Positions 1-5,916 of a stretch of DNA of 7,571 nucleotides are shown piece after piece. The notes beneath the pieces are model-generated. The model worked only from the letters and a program-made list of their open reading frames with translations, had not been told where the DNA came from and ran no database searches. How positions within the stretch are numbered: the stretch's first letter is position 1; each line of letters begins with the position of its first letter. A program made the position numbers and the translations under genes. The stretch comes from SAR116 cluster bacterium (lineage in GTDB: Bacteria; Pseudomonadota; Alphaproteobacteria; Puniceispirillales; Puniceispirillaceae). The stretch covers positions 6,601-14,171 of the forward strand of contig PBLR01000015.1 in assembly GCA_002722385.1 (NCBI GenBank), in the 5' to 3' direction.

Positions 1-582
1 ATTGGCGGGCCTGTCGGGGCGGGAAAAACCAGCATGACAGAAGCGTTATGCCGGGCGTTGGGTGATGATGTTTCTATGGCTGTCATCACCAATGATATCT
101 ATACATCTGAAGATGCCGATTATCTTGTCCGGGCTCAGGCCCTGTCCTCAGACCGCATTCGCGGGGTGGAAACAGGCGGGTGTCCGCATACCGCTATCCG
201 CGAAGATGCTTCTGTAAACCTGGCGGCGATAGAAGAGCTGAAACAACAATTTCCAAACTTAGAACTGATCCTACTTGAATCAGGGGGGGACAATCTGGCC
301 GCCACCTTCAGCCCGGAACTGGTCGATCTGACCATCTATGTCATTGATGTCTGCATGGGTGCAGATATTCCGCGCAAGAAAGGCCCTGCCCTGATGAAGT
401 CAGATATGCTGGTGGTCAATAAGATAGAACTGGCTGAACATGTTGAGGTTGACCTGGAACAGATGCGCGCCGACACACAAGAGAACAGAGGCGATTTGCC
501 GTTTATTTTCGGGTCTATGCGCAAAGGTGTGGGCGTACCCGAACTGGCGGAGTTTCTGAAAACTCAAGGCGGTCTTTGCTGA
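1..582 (+). CDS. ureG: Urease accessory GTPase UreG (5' partial)
   Basis: UreG is the cytosolic SIMIBI-class GTPase that, with UreF and UreD/H, delivers nickel to apo-urease. The frame is open from base 1, so the true start lies upstream. The first visible residues form the P-loop [10 protein letters not shown] (codons from base 4). Further UreG hallmarks follow: [13 protein letters not shown], the metal-binding Cys-Pro-His in [13 protein letters not shown] (about base 169-207), [15 protein letters not shown], and the base-recognition NKIEL (about base 418-432). The CPH motif together with [13 protein letters not shown] separates it from HypB, the related hydrogenase nickel GTPase. About 193 residues are visible; the family is usually 200-215 aa, so probably only a short N-terminus is missing. 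It ends in TGA and is followed after 39 bases by a small secreted ORF on the same strand. The rest of the urease cluster presumably lies upstream, outside the window. Confidence 0.97.
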   Translation: MGGPVGAGKTSMTEALCRALGDDVSMAVITNDIYTSEDADYLVRAQALSSDRIRGVETGGCPHTAIREDASVNLAAIEELKQQFPNLELILLESGGDNLAATFSPELVDLTIYVIDVCMGADIPRKKGPALMKSDMLVVNKIELAEHVEVDLEQMRADTQENRGDLPFIFGSMRKGVGVPELAEFLKTQGGLC

Positions 583-608
583 CCCGAACCCGTTAGACTC
601 ATTTCACC

Positions 609-615
609 AAAGGAG
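609..615 (+). promoter_or_regulatory. Strong ribosome binding site of the micro-ORF
   Basis: AAAGGAG lies 6 bases before the ATG at 622. This near-consensus Shine-Dalgarno sequence is a main reason for accepting the 44-codon ORF as a real gene. Confidence 0.7.
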
Positions 616-621
616 AGAAAA

Positions 622-756
622 ATGAAAGGTCTTGTTTTAGCTGTTGCGATGATGATTATGCCATTTACGGCAAACGCCCATCAAAGCGGAAATGAACAGG
701 CTACATGCCACAAGAACGCAGAAGGCGTTTTGCATTGTCATGTCTCTGAAGGTTGA
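622..756 (+). CDS. Small secreted Cys/His-rich protein (44 aa), function unknown
   Basis: This 44-residue ORF starts at ATG 622 behind an excellent Shine-Dalgarno sequence and ends at TGA 754-756. It opens with a textbook signal peptide: Lys at position 2, a hydrophobic core GLVLAVAMMIMPF, and a likely signal peptidase I site ANA|H after residue 19. The predicted mature peptide is only about 25 residues. It carries four His (20, 30, 38, 40) and two Cys (29, 39), arranged as TCHKN...GVLHCH. The TCHKN...HCH arrangement recalls small periplasmic proteins ending in a CHxN...G.YHCH pattern, which are plausible metal binders. It follows ureG by 39 bases on the same strand, so co-transcription is likely. 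A periplasmic role in nickel handling is an inference from that position only. Alternatives are a redox or zinc-binding peptide unrelated to urease. Confidence 0.7.
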   Translation: MKGLVLAVAMMIMPFTANAHQSGNEQATCHKNAEGVLHCHVSEG

Positions 757-765
757 CGTTGTCCA

Positions 766-809
766 CCTATGACGCCTTCTTCAAAGTCCCAATGGAAAAA
801 GGTCATAGG
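766..809. terminator. Candidate hairpin between convergent genes
   Basis: CCTATGAC (766-773) and GTCATAGG (802-809) form a perfect 8-bp inverted repeat around a 28-base loop. It sits in the 65-base gap between the convergent micro-ORF and dehydrogenase genes, where a bidirectional terminator is expected. There is no good T-run on either side and the loop is long, so termination is only suggested by position. A competing inverted repeat, agaaggcgt (720-728) with acgccttct (772-780), overlaps it. Confidence 0.3.
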
Positions 810-821
810 CTTAGGGTCTTC

Positions 822-1820
822 TTACCGCTTTAGCACGTCTTTATTCACCACATAATGCGGGGTCTGGCCAGCCACAAAGCTGAGGATACTGCCCAGCCCG
901 TCGCGCGCAATATTGTCAAAACATTCATCTGTCCAGCACAGGGAATGCGATGTGGTAATGACATTATCCATTTTCAGAAGCGGGTTATCGGCGTCGACAG
1001 GCTCTGTCTCGAACACATCTAGCGCGGCTGCCTTTATCTGTTTCTGCTGCAGGGCAACGATAAGATCAGGCTCGTTAATCACCGGTCCGCGCGCCACATT
1101 TATCAGCATGGCGTCCGGCTTCATCCAGCCCAGCTTCTGTGCATCCACAAAATGCCAGGTCGCCTCACTTAAGGCGGTAGCAATAATCACAAAATCAGCC
1201 TCTGAGAACAGCTCTTTCGCGTCAACTTTTTTCGTATTTAAAGCGGCCAGATGCGCCTTATCCACATGCGGATCGCACGCTATTAGCTGCATATCAAAAG
1301 GCGCGACAAGTCTTAATATCTCACTGCCAATACTGCCCGCACCCAGAACGCCCAGAACACGACCAGTCAGCCCTGTACCCATAAAATCTGCATTTTCAGC
1401 CCATCTGCCTGCCCGGGTCAGGTTATGTTTTTCAAGTAATCTATGGCTGGCCGCCAGCATTAGGGTTAGCGCCATTGTGGCCACAGGGCGGCGGACCGCA
1501 ACCGGAGTGTTCGTAACCATCACGCCCAGACCGGTCATGCCCGGAATATCAATAGTATCAAAGCCCACACCATGACGGGCAATCAGCTTTAATTTTCTGT
1601 CCGGCGTGTCAATTGTGTGTGCATCCGCCCGTTCAAGCATCAGATAGACCGCATCAAAGCGGGCCGCATCACCGGCATCAAGATGAGTTTTCTCCTGAGG
1701 CATAACCACCATCTCAATCTCATCATGGTCACGCACCTCTGCTAGAATTCGCTCATCAAAACAGGGTTTATTGTCCGCACCGAATAGGGCAGCAGATACG
1801 CCAACTGTAAATTTCGCCAT
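822..1820 (-). CDS. D-isomer-specific 2-hydroxyacid dehydrogenase
   Basis: This NAD(P)-dependent enzyme of the SerA/hydroxypyruvate reductase superfamily interconverts a 2-oxo acid and a D-2-hydroxy acid. It has 332 residues, a normal length. Using ATG 1820 as residue 1, it shows the entry segment RHGVGFDTID, the Rossmann motif GAGSIG (160-165), and the catalytic triad Arg244 (NVARGPVIN), Glu273 (DVFETEP) and His292 (TSHSLCWTDE). The His is preceded by Ser, where many relatives have Pro (TPH). The exact substrate cannot be read from sequence; hydroxypyruvate/glycerate, glyoxylate/glycolate or phosphoglycerate-type acids are possible. The start chosen is ATG 1820, which shares its A with the TGA of the upstream aldolase gene (TGATG) and has GGAGG seven bases away. 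A GTG three bases earlier is possible but worse spaced. The coupling implies that the two enzymes work in one pathway. Confidence 0.92.
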   Translation of the reverse strand: MAKFTVGVSAALFGADNKPCFDERILAEVRDHDEIEMVVMPQEKTHLDAGDAARFDAVYLMLERADAHTIDTPDRKLKLIARHGVGFDTIDIPGMTGLGVMVTNTPVAVRRPVATMALTLMLAASHRLLEKHNLTRAGRWAENADFMGTGLTGRVLGVLGAGSIGSEILRLVAPFDMQLIACDPHVDKAHLAALNTKKVDAKELFSEADFVIIATALSEATWHFVDAQKLGWMKPDAMLINVARGPVINEPDLIVALQQKQIKAAALDVFETEPVDADNPLLKMDNVITTSHSLCWTDECFDNIARDGLGSILSFVAGQTPHYVVNKDVLKR

Positions 1821-2614
1821 CACACTGCCTCCGTGTCTGCCAGCTTATCTATAAAGCCCAGCCCATCTTTCAGCGCGGCCATCAGTAAAAGATGATCAAG
1901 CCCGTAAGCCAGCATCTTATACCCCTCGTTCCAGTAATGAGCAGCAAAGTCTTTATCCATCGCCATATAGCCTGCCATCTTGTTATGGGCGGCAGCGGCC
2001 GTGCTGATTGTCTTCACCGCCGCGATATAGTCAGGATGGTCAAGCTGGCCGGCAATCCCCATTGAGCTGGTCAGGTCAAAATGGCCCAGCCACAGCACAT
2101 CAACCCCTGGCACCGCGGCAATCTGATCGACGTTTTTCAGCCCTTCTGCTGTTTCAATCATGGCGATGACCAGCGTTCTGCTATTTGCCTGTTTCATTTT
2201 TTCAACAGGATGGCCGGCCATAAAATCATCATGCGCGATCGAAAAGGCTGTGCCGCGCTGGCCTTCCGGCGGGTAATACGCACGGCGGACAATTTCTTCT
2301 GCCTGTGCGGCGGTTTCGACCATCGGCACCATAATGCCATGCGCCCCGATATCCAGAACCTGGCCAATGATATTGGCCTCAACAGACGGAACCCGCACAA
2401 GCGGGGCGATATCCAGCCCGCGGCAAGCCGCCATCTGCGCGCGCAACGTCTCTGTGGTGATGCCTGTATGTTCCATATCATACATCAGAAAATCAGCCCC
2501 GGCAGTCGCCGCGATTGACGGCATATTAGCTGAGAAAAATTCAAATACCATCATGCCGGACAGATAGCCTTTTGCCGCCTTTTGTTGTGCCGGACCTGTC
2601 TTGTTTTGCAGCAT
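1820..2614 (-). CDS. HpcH/HpaI-family class II aldolase
   Basis: This is a metal-dependent aldolase of the HpcH/HpaI family (4-hydroxy-2-oxo-heptanedioate, 2-dehydro-3-deoxyglucarate and related aldolases). The family cleaves or forms 2-oxo-4-hydroxy acids through a pyruvate or hydroxypyruvate enolate. At 264 residues it is of typical length. Visible family features are YDMEHTGIT (acid/base Asp46 and His49), LVRVP (Arg74), the stretch GAHGIMVPMVETAAQAEEIV, YPPEGQRG, and the metal ligands Glu154 (MIETAEG) and Asp180 (GHFDLTSSMGIAGQ). These correspond by position to D42, H45, R70, E149 and D175 of E. coli HpaI. The GHFDL loop, where many members read GPxDL, hints at its own substrate range. The ATG at 2614 has a G-rich Shine-Dalgarno GGGGGAG about 10 bases upstream. 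It is the first gene of a two-gene operon with the dehydrogenase; an aldol product or its retro-aldol 2-oxo acid is the likely shared metabolite. Confidence 0.92.
   Translation of the reverse strand: MLQNKTGPAQQKAAKGYLSGMMVFEFFSANMPSIAATAGADFLMYDMEHTGITTETLRAQMAACRGLDIAPLVRVPSVEANIIGQVLDIGAHGIMVPMVETAAQAEEIVRRAYYPPEGQRGTAFSIAHDDFMAGHPVEKMKQANSRTLVIAMIETAEGLKNVDQIAAVPGVDVLWLGHFDLTSSMGIAGQLDHPDYIAAVKTISTAAAAHNKMAGYMAMDKDFAAHYWNEGYKMLAYGLDHLLLMAALKDGLGFIDKLADTEAV
1828..1832 (-). promoter_or_regulatory. Ribosome binding site deciding the dehydrogenase start
   Basis: GGAGG on the minus strand lies 7 bases from ATG 1820 but only 4 from the alternative GTG 1823. It therefore favours the ATG. It lies within the last codons of the aldolase gene, as is typical of translational coupling. 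Confidence 0.6.
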
Positions 2615-2761
2615 CTCTGTCTTTCTCCCCCGCGCGTTTAACTTTATTCAGATTATTAAAGGCGAGCTTCCTGAAAAAAGCCAGACCCTTGATAAGGGAG
2701 CATCCACAACTGCAGACAGATAGAGGCGCCAGCCCCCTACCCCTTTTCTGCTGCTTCATGG

Positions 2762-2782
2762 TATAAACACGGACCGTTTATA
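2762..2782. promoter_or_regulatory. 21-bp operator-like inverted repeat before psuK
   Basis: TATAAAC (2762-2768) and GTTTATA (2776-2782) are perfect 7-bp arms around the 7-base spacer ACGGACC. The site lies 23 bases before the psuK start at 2806 and overlaps the best -10-like hexamer (TATAAA). It would suit a dimeric repressor controlling psuKG. The regulator itself is not encoded in this window, and the identification is by shape and position only. Confidence 0.4.
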
Positions 2783-2792
2783 TGTCAGAAGG

Positions 2793-2798
2793 GGGGAG
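2793..2798 (+). promoter_or_regulatory. Ribosome binding site deciding the psuK start
   Basis: GGGGAG, part of a run of six G then AG, lies 7 bases before ATG 2806. The upstream in-frame ATG at 2782 has no Shine-Dalgarno sequence and falls on the last base of the inverted repeat, so 2806 is preferred. Confidence 0.65.
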
Positions 2799-2805
2799 TA
2801 TACGA

Positions 2806-3732
2806 ATGGACAGGGCCGCACCCATCTGTGTTATCGGCGGAGCAAATATTGATATTTCGGCTAAATATACCGCCCCTGTTAGCGCCACTGGGGAGTCACA
2901 TCACGGGCAGATTTCCACATCTGCAGGCGGTGTAGCCCGAAATATTGCAGAAAATCTCGTCCGGCTGGGTTCATCTGTGCAGCTGATCACAGGGTTAGGC
3001 GATGACGGATTTTCAGCCTCTATCCGCGTAAGCCTTAACCTGCCCCGGCTTGATATATCCTGTTGTTATACCTCGTCTGACTGCCCCTCAGACAGCTATC
3101 TCAGCCTGTATGATATGACAGGTGAGCTGCTCAGTGCGGTGAACCAGATGCAGCTGGTGAATAAACTGACTCCCTCTTATCTGCAACCCTTTGCAGAGCA
3201 AATCACCGGTGCAGCCCTGATCATTGCAGATTGTAACCTGCCGCCGGACACAATTTACTGGCTGGCGGGCCTACCTGACAGGCCTGCATTGTTTTTTGAC
3301 GGGGTGTCGATGGAAAAAATCACGCGCCTACAACCCTGCCTTGACCAGATTGACGGGCTAAAATGTAACCGGCTGGAAGCAGCAACCCTTCTGGATTGTG
3401 CTGTTCAGGCCGCCCCGGATCAGCTTGTCGCCAGTCTCCATCAGCGCGGCATTGATACTGTCTTACTCTCCCTTGGTGCAGAGGGCGTGCATCTGGGCAG
3501 GTCCGGCCGGCAGACCTATTTCCCGCTTCCCGCACCGCCGCAGACCATTGCCTCTGTCGCCGGAGCAGGAGATGCGCTGCTGGCCGGCTTTCTGCACAGC
3601 CAGTGCCGCGGCATGAGTGATGAAGTGGCGATGCATCTTGGCCTGCGTGCCGCCCAGTTAAGTTTAACCTGTACAGAAGCTGTCCATCCGGATATCGCCA
3701 GCCTGTGCGCAGACCAAACAGGAGCAGTTTAG
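2806..3732 (+). CDS. psuK: Pseudouridine kinase (PfkB family)
   Basis: PsuK phosphorylates pseudouridine to pseudouridine 5'-phosphate in the cytosol using ATP. From ATG 2806 the protein has 308 residues, close to E. coli PsuK (about 313). PfkB-family features appear in order: the N-terminal strand CVIGGANIDI (8-17), the first PfkB signature around GGVARNIAENLVRLG (41-55), GDDGFS (65-70), LKCNRLEA (185-192, the position of the usual K-P-N), LSLGAEGVHLG, and the anion hole with catalytic base VAGAGDALLAGF (251-262, Asp256). These alone would allow any ribokinase-like sugar or nucleoside kinase. The assignment to pseudouridine rests mainly on the unmistakable psuG three bases downstream. The Cys instead of Pro in LKCNRLE is a small variation. 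An extra eight residues from ATG 2782 are possible but unsupported by a ribosome binding site. Confidence 0.9.
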   Translation: MDRAAPICVIGGANIDISAKYTAPVSATGESHHGQISTSAGGVARNIAENLVRLGSSVQLITGLGDDGFSASIRVSLNLPRLDISCCYTSSDCPSDSYLSLYDMTGELLSAVNQMQLVNKLTPSYLQPFAEQITGAALIIADCNLPPDTIYWLAGLPDRPALFFDGVSMEKITRLQPCLDQIDGLKCNRLEAATLLDCAVQAAPDQLVASLHQRGIDTVLLSLGAEGVHLGRSGRQTYFPLPAPPQTIASVAGAGDALLAGFLHSQCRGMSDEVAMHLGLRAAQLSLTCTEAVHPDIASLCADQTGAV

Positions 3733-3735
3733 CTT

Positions 3736-4653
3736 ATGGCCCCGTCTCTTCCCCTGAAATTCTCACCCGAAGTTGCAGACGCACTGGCAGACGGCCGGCC
3801 TGTTGTCGCGCTTGAATCAACCATCATTGCACATGGGCTGCCTTATCCTGAAAATGCGGAAACGGCGCAATTGCTGGAACAGACCATCCGTGACAGAGGG
3901 GCCGTACCAGCGACCATCGCTGTCCTTAACGGGGTGGCAACAGCAGGGCTGAGCGCAGCAGAACTTGCCTTTATAGCTGATCCTAAAACAGACATCTTGA
4001 AATTGTCACGGCGCGACCTGCCCTTTGCTTTTAGCCAAAACCGTACCGGGGCAACAACTGTTGCCACAACTATGCTGATCTCAGCTGCTGCCGGTATCCG
4101 TGTGTTTGCGACAGGCGGCATTGGCGGTGTGCATCGCGGCGCAGAGGTGGATTTTGATATCTCAGCTGATCTGCCAGAGCTGGGCCGAAGTGATGTTGCT
4201 GTGATCTGTGCCGGACCAAAGGCTATTTTGAACATTCCGGCAACATTGGAATATCTGGAAACGCTGGGCGTGCCAGTAATTGGCTATCGCTGTGATATGA
4301 TGCCGGCTTTCTGGTCACAAAGCACTGATGTGCGTGTTGATTACAGGCTTGACAGCGCAGCAGAGATTGCAGAGCTGTGCACGCAGAAATGGCAGGCAGG
4401 CTTAAACGGTGGCGTGCTCATTGCAAACCCGGTCCCTCGAGCCGACCAGATAGACCCGTTAAAGATTGAGGCTGCGATTACAGACGCGCTGTCTCACGCC
4501 GATGAACAATCGATCAGCGGCAAAGCCCTCACGCCGTTTCTTCTTGATCAAATTCGGCAAATTACAGACGGGGCCAGCCTGAATGCTAATAAAGCCCTTG
4601 TGCGCAACAACGCCGCGCTCGCAGCGGATATTGCTGTTGCAATGACGGGCTAG
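3736..4653 (+). CDS. psuG: Pseudouridine-5'-phosphate glycosidase
   Basis: PsuG cleaves the C-C glycosidic bond of pseudouridine 5'-phosphate, giving ribose 5-phosphate and uracil; E. coli PsuG is manganese-dependent. The 305 residues match the usual length and carry the family motifs throughout: VALESTIIAHGLPYPEN (Glu27), GAVPATIAVLNG, KLSRRDLPFA, the near-invariant TGGIGGVHRGAEVDFDISADL (126-146), and AGPKAIL with Lys162, matching the Schiff-base Lys166 of E. coli PsuG. NPVP (231-234) and the C-terminal SLNANKALVRNNAALAADIA follow. It starts 3 bases after the psuK stop, with GGAG (3721-3724) a rather long 11 bases before the ATG, so translation may depend on coupling to psuK. All key residues are present and it looks fully functional. 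No pseudouridine transporter (psuT) is found next to the pair. Confidence 0.96.
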   Translation: MAPSLPLKFSPEVADALADGRPVVALESTIIAHGLPYPENAETAQLLEQTIRDRGAVPATIAVLNGVATAGLSAAELAFIADPKTDILKLSRRDLPFAFSQNRTGATTVATTMLISAAAGIRVFATGGIGGVHRGAEVDFDISADLPELGRSDVAVICAGPKAILNIPATLEYLETLGVPVIGYRCDMMPAFWSQSTDVRVDYRLDSAAEIAELCTQKWQAGLNGGVLIANPVPRADQIDPLKIEAAITDALSHADEQSISGKALTPFLLDQIRQITDGASLNANKALVRNNAALAADIAVAMTG

Positions 4654-4704
4654 AACAGGTGCAAAGAAAGCCGGTTCATGGACCAACTACCACAATGCTT
4701 AATA

Positions 4705-4721
4705 TATTGAAAATTTCAATA
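4705..4721. repeat. 17-bp perfect AT-rich palindrome
   Basis: TATTGAAA-A-TTTCAATA has 8-bp perfect arms around a single central base. It shares AAATTTCAAT with a second palindrome at 5931-5942, on the other side of the PLP-lyase gene. It resembles a binding site for a dimeric regulator more than a terminator, because the stem is too AT-rich and has no loop. Confidence 0.45.
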
Positions 4722-4752
4722 AACCCTGGCCCATGGACAGACTAGACAGCTC

Positions 4753-4783
4753 AAAAAACGTGCTTTGATATTACTCACGATTT
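4753..4783 (-). terminator. Weak intrinsic terminator candidate after the PLP lyase
   Basis: On the minus strand, downstream of the stop at 4797, CGTG (4779-4776) can pair with CACG (4762-4759) around a 13-base loop and is followed directly by six T. AAA before and TTT after the stem could extend it with one bulge. The stem is short, so this is only a candidate. Confidence 0.3.
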
Positions 4784-4796
4784 GAGGTGTCTTTCT

Positions 4797-5846
4797 CTAG
4801 CCTGCCTTATCTTTCGTAATAAATTGTTCTTCATACGCAAATAGAGAGACTGACCCTCCAGTATGGAGGAAAATGACATCTCCGACATTTGTGATCTGCC
4901 CTGACTGTATTTGACCAATCAACCCCGCCATTCCTTTTCCTGAATATACGGGGTCAAGCAGAATACCTTCGTTGCGTGCGAGCATTCTGGTTGCCGCAAC
5001 CATTGTTTCAGTGGGGATGCCATATCCTTCCCCTACATAACCATCATCCACGATAACCTTATCGCGGGACAGGGGCTTGTCTGTAAGTTGAGCGGCTGTT
5101 TTCACCGCCAGATTATAAACATTTTCAATCTGAACCTGCTCTGGCTGGCGCACGCTTATGCCTAAGATCGGAATTGTACAGCCCATTGCATGGAATCCAG
5201 CAATCATGCCGGCATGGGTGCCTGCGCTTCCTGTAGACAGGACAACCAGTTTGGGTGACAGCTGCAGCGCATCACATTGCTGGAGGAGTTCTTGTGCTGT
5301 TGACACATAGCCAAGTGCCCCAATTTCATTTGAGCCACCTCCGGGGATAAAGTAAGGCTTTCGCCCTTCTTGTCTCAGCCGTTCGGTCACAGCTTTGGCT
5401 TCTGCATTCATATCCAGCCCTGGCGGACGAAATTCAATTTGCGTGTTAAACATATGATCAAAAAGAACATTGCCTGTTTGCTCATAAGCCTGTCCTCTAT
5501 CTGGCACCCTACGTTCCAGAAGCGCATAACAATCGAGCCCCAACTTACAGGCAGCAGCTGCAGTCTGGCGAACATGGTTGGATTGCACTGCCCCTTGGGT
5601 AACAACAATATCGGCCCCTACGCTCATGGCGTCCGCCATCAGAAATTCTAGTTTTCGTGTTTTATTGCCGCCTGTTGCGAGGCCGGTACAATCATCACGC
5701 TTGATCCATAATCTGGGTCCGCCAAGAGCCTCTGTCAGGCGCGGCATCTGTTCAAGCGCGGTCGGCTGGTGACATAAAGCTACGCGTTTAAAGCCAGCGA
5801 GAATATCATCCCTTTTCGTGCGTTTAGAACGAGTCAATTCAGACAT
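4797..5846 (-). CDS. PLP-dependent lyase, D-cysteine desulfhydrase / L-cysteate sulfo-lyase (CuyA)-like
   Basis: This is a fold-type II PLP enzyme of the ACC deaminase / D-cysteine desulfhydrase family. It has 349 residues from ATG 5846. Visible features are WIKRDDCTGLATGGNKTRKLEF with the PLP lysine Lys62, TQGAVQSNHVRQTAAAA (83-99, with Ser89-Asn90-His91 stacking at the active site), the phosphate-binding loop STGSAGTHAG (204-213), DDGYVGEGYGIPT, LDPVYSGKGMAGLI and FLHTGGSVSLFAY. SNHVRQTAAAA and the HTGG ending favour the desulfhydrase/CuyA side over true ACC deaminases, which read SNQTRQ. The GGPRLWIKRDDCTGL...TQGAVQSN style resembles, from memory, L-cysteate sulfo-lyases and 'D-cysteine desulfhydrases' of marine alphaproteobacteria. 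Substrate (D-cysteine or L-cysteate, both giving pyruvate and ammonia) is unresolved. The frame extends upstream to 5942, but that extension overlaps the preceding gene and has no ribosome binding site. It is the last gene of the minus-strand group. Confidence 0.85.
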   Translation of the reverse strand: MSELTRSKRTKRDDILAGFKRVALCHQPTALEQMPRLTEALGGPRLWIKRDDCTGLATGGNKTRKLEFLMADAMSVGADIVVTQGAVQSNHVRQTAAAACKLGLDCYALLERRVPDRGQAYEQTGNVLFDHMFNTQIEFRPPGLDMNAEAKAVTERLRQEGRKPYFIPGGGSNEIGALGYVSTAQELLQQCDALQLSPKLVVLSTGSAGTHAGMIAGFHAMGCTIPILGISVRQPEQVQIENVYNLAVKTAAQLTDKPLSRDKVIVDDGYVGEGYGIPTETMVAATRMLARNEGILLDPVYSGKGMAGLIGQIQSGQITNVGDVIFLHTGGSVSLFAYEEQFITKDKAG

Positions 5847-5853
5847 ATCATAG

Positions 5854-5860
5854 CTCCCTT
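5854..5860 (-). promoter_or_regulatory. Ribosome binding site deciding the PLP-lyase start
   Basis: AAGGGAG on the minus strand lies 7 bases before ATG 5846. It favours MSELTRSKRTKRDD as the true N-terminus over an in-frame ATG at 5942 that would add 32 residues overlapping the VOC gene. Confidence 0.65.
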
Positions 5861-5889
5861 CCAGTCTTTGATTTTCTTGCTCTTGATAT

Positions 5890-5901
5890 CTGTATCTACA
5901 G
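5890..5901. promoter_or_regulatory. Inverted repeat in the VOC / PLP-lyase gap
   Basis: CTGTA-TC-TACAG (5-bp arms, 2-base spacer) lies in the 70-base gap between the VOC gene and the PLP lyase. A second perfect palindrome, CCACGTGG (5906-5913), is five bases away. Both could be operator half-sites for a separate PLP-lyase promoter, but no convincing -35/-10 pair is seen. Confidence 0.3.
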
Positions 5902-5916
5902 AGTGCCACGTGGTTT

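Larger units (their letters stand above)
2615..2805. promoter_or_regulatory. Divergent promoter region, aldolase operon versus psuKG
   Basis: These 191 bases separate two divergent operons and should hold both promoters. No strong paired -35/-10 boxes stand out. On the minus strand, TTTAATAAT near 2656-2664 could be part of a -10 element. On the plus strand, TATAAA (2762-2767) could be a -10 element, but nothing convincing lies 17 bases before it. A short inverted repeat, CCCTT-GAT-AAGGG (2686-2698), and a longer one just before psuK are operator candidates. No coding potential is seen; ORFs crossing this gap lack ribosome binding sites. Confidence 0.5.
4654..4796. other. Convergent intergenic region, psuG / PLP lyase
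   Basis: These 143 AT-rich bases lie between convergent genes. They hold an AT-rich palindrome (4705-4721) and a weak terminator-like hairpin for the minus-strand gene (4753-4783). CATGGAC occurs twice as a direct repeat (4677-4683 and 4732-4738) without obvious meaning. No intrinsic terminator with a GC-rich stem and T-run is visible for psuG. Confidence 0.5.

Noticed and set aside
1..582. HypB (hydrogenase nickel GTPase) as an alternative to UreG
   Set aside because: [13 protein letters not shown] and [15 protein letters not shown] are UreG-type motifs, and the protein lacks the His-rich N-terminal region and HypB-style sequence as far as visible.
913..1575. 220-codon plus-strand open frame opposite the dehydrogenase
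   Set aside because: It lies entirely antisense to a well-conserved enzyme, its Ser-rich translation looks like reverse-frame noise, and no ribosome binding site is seen.
2689..2694. TTGATA as a -35 box for psuK
   Set aside because: It lies about 110 bases before the start and no acceptable -10 hexamer is found 16-18 bases downstream; it is part of a small CCCTT/AAGGG inverted repeat.
2541..2766. Open frames on both strands crossing the divergent promoter region
   Set aside because: They overlap the start of the aldolase gene, lack ribosome binding sites and show no family features. The region is better explained as regulatory.
2782..2805. Longer psuK start at ATG 2782
   Set aside because: There is no Shine-Dalgarno sequence before it, and the codon falls on the edge of the inverted repeat. 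ATG 2806 has a proper ribosome binding site and begins just before the conserved first strand.
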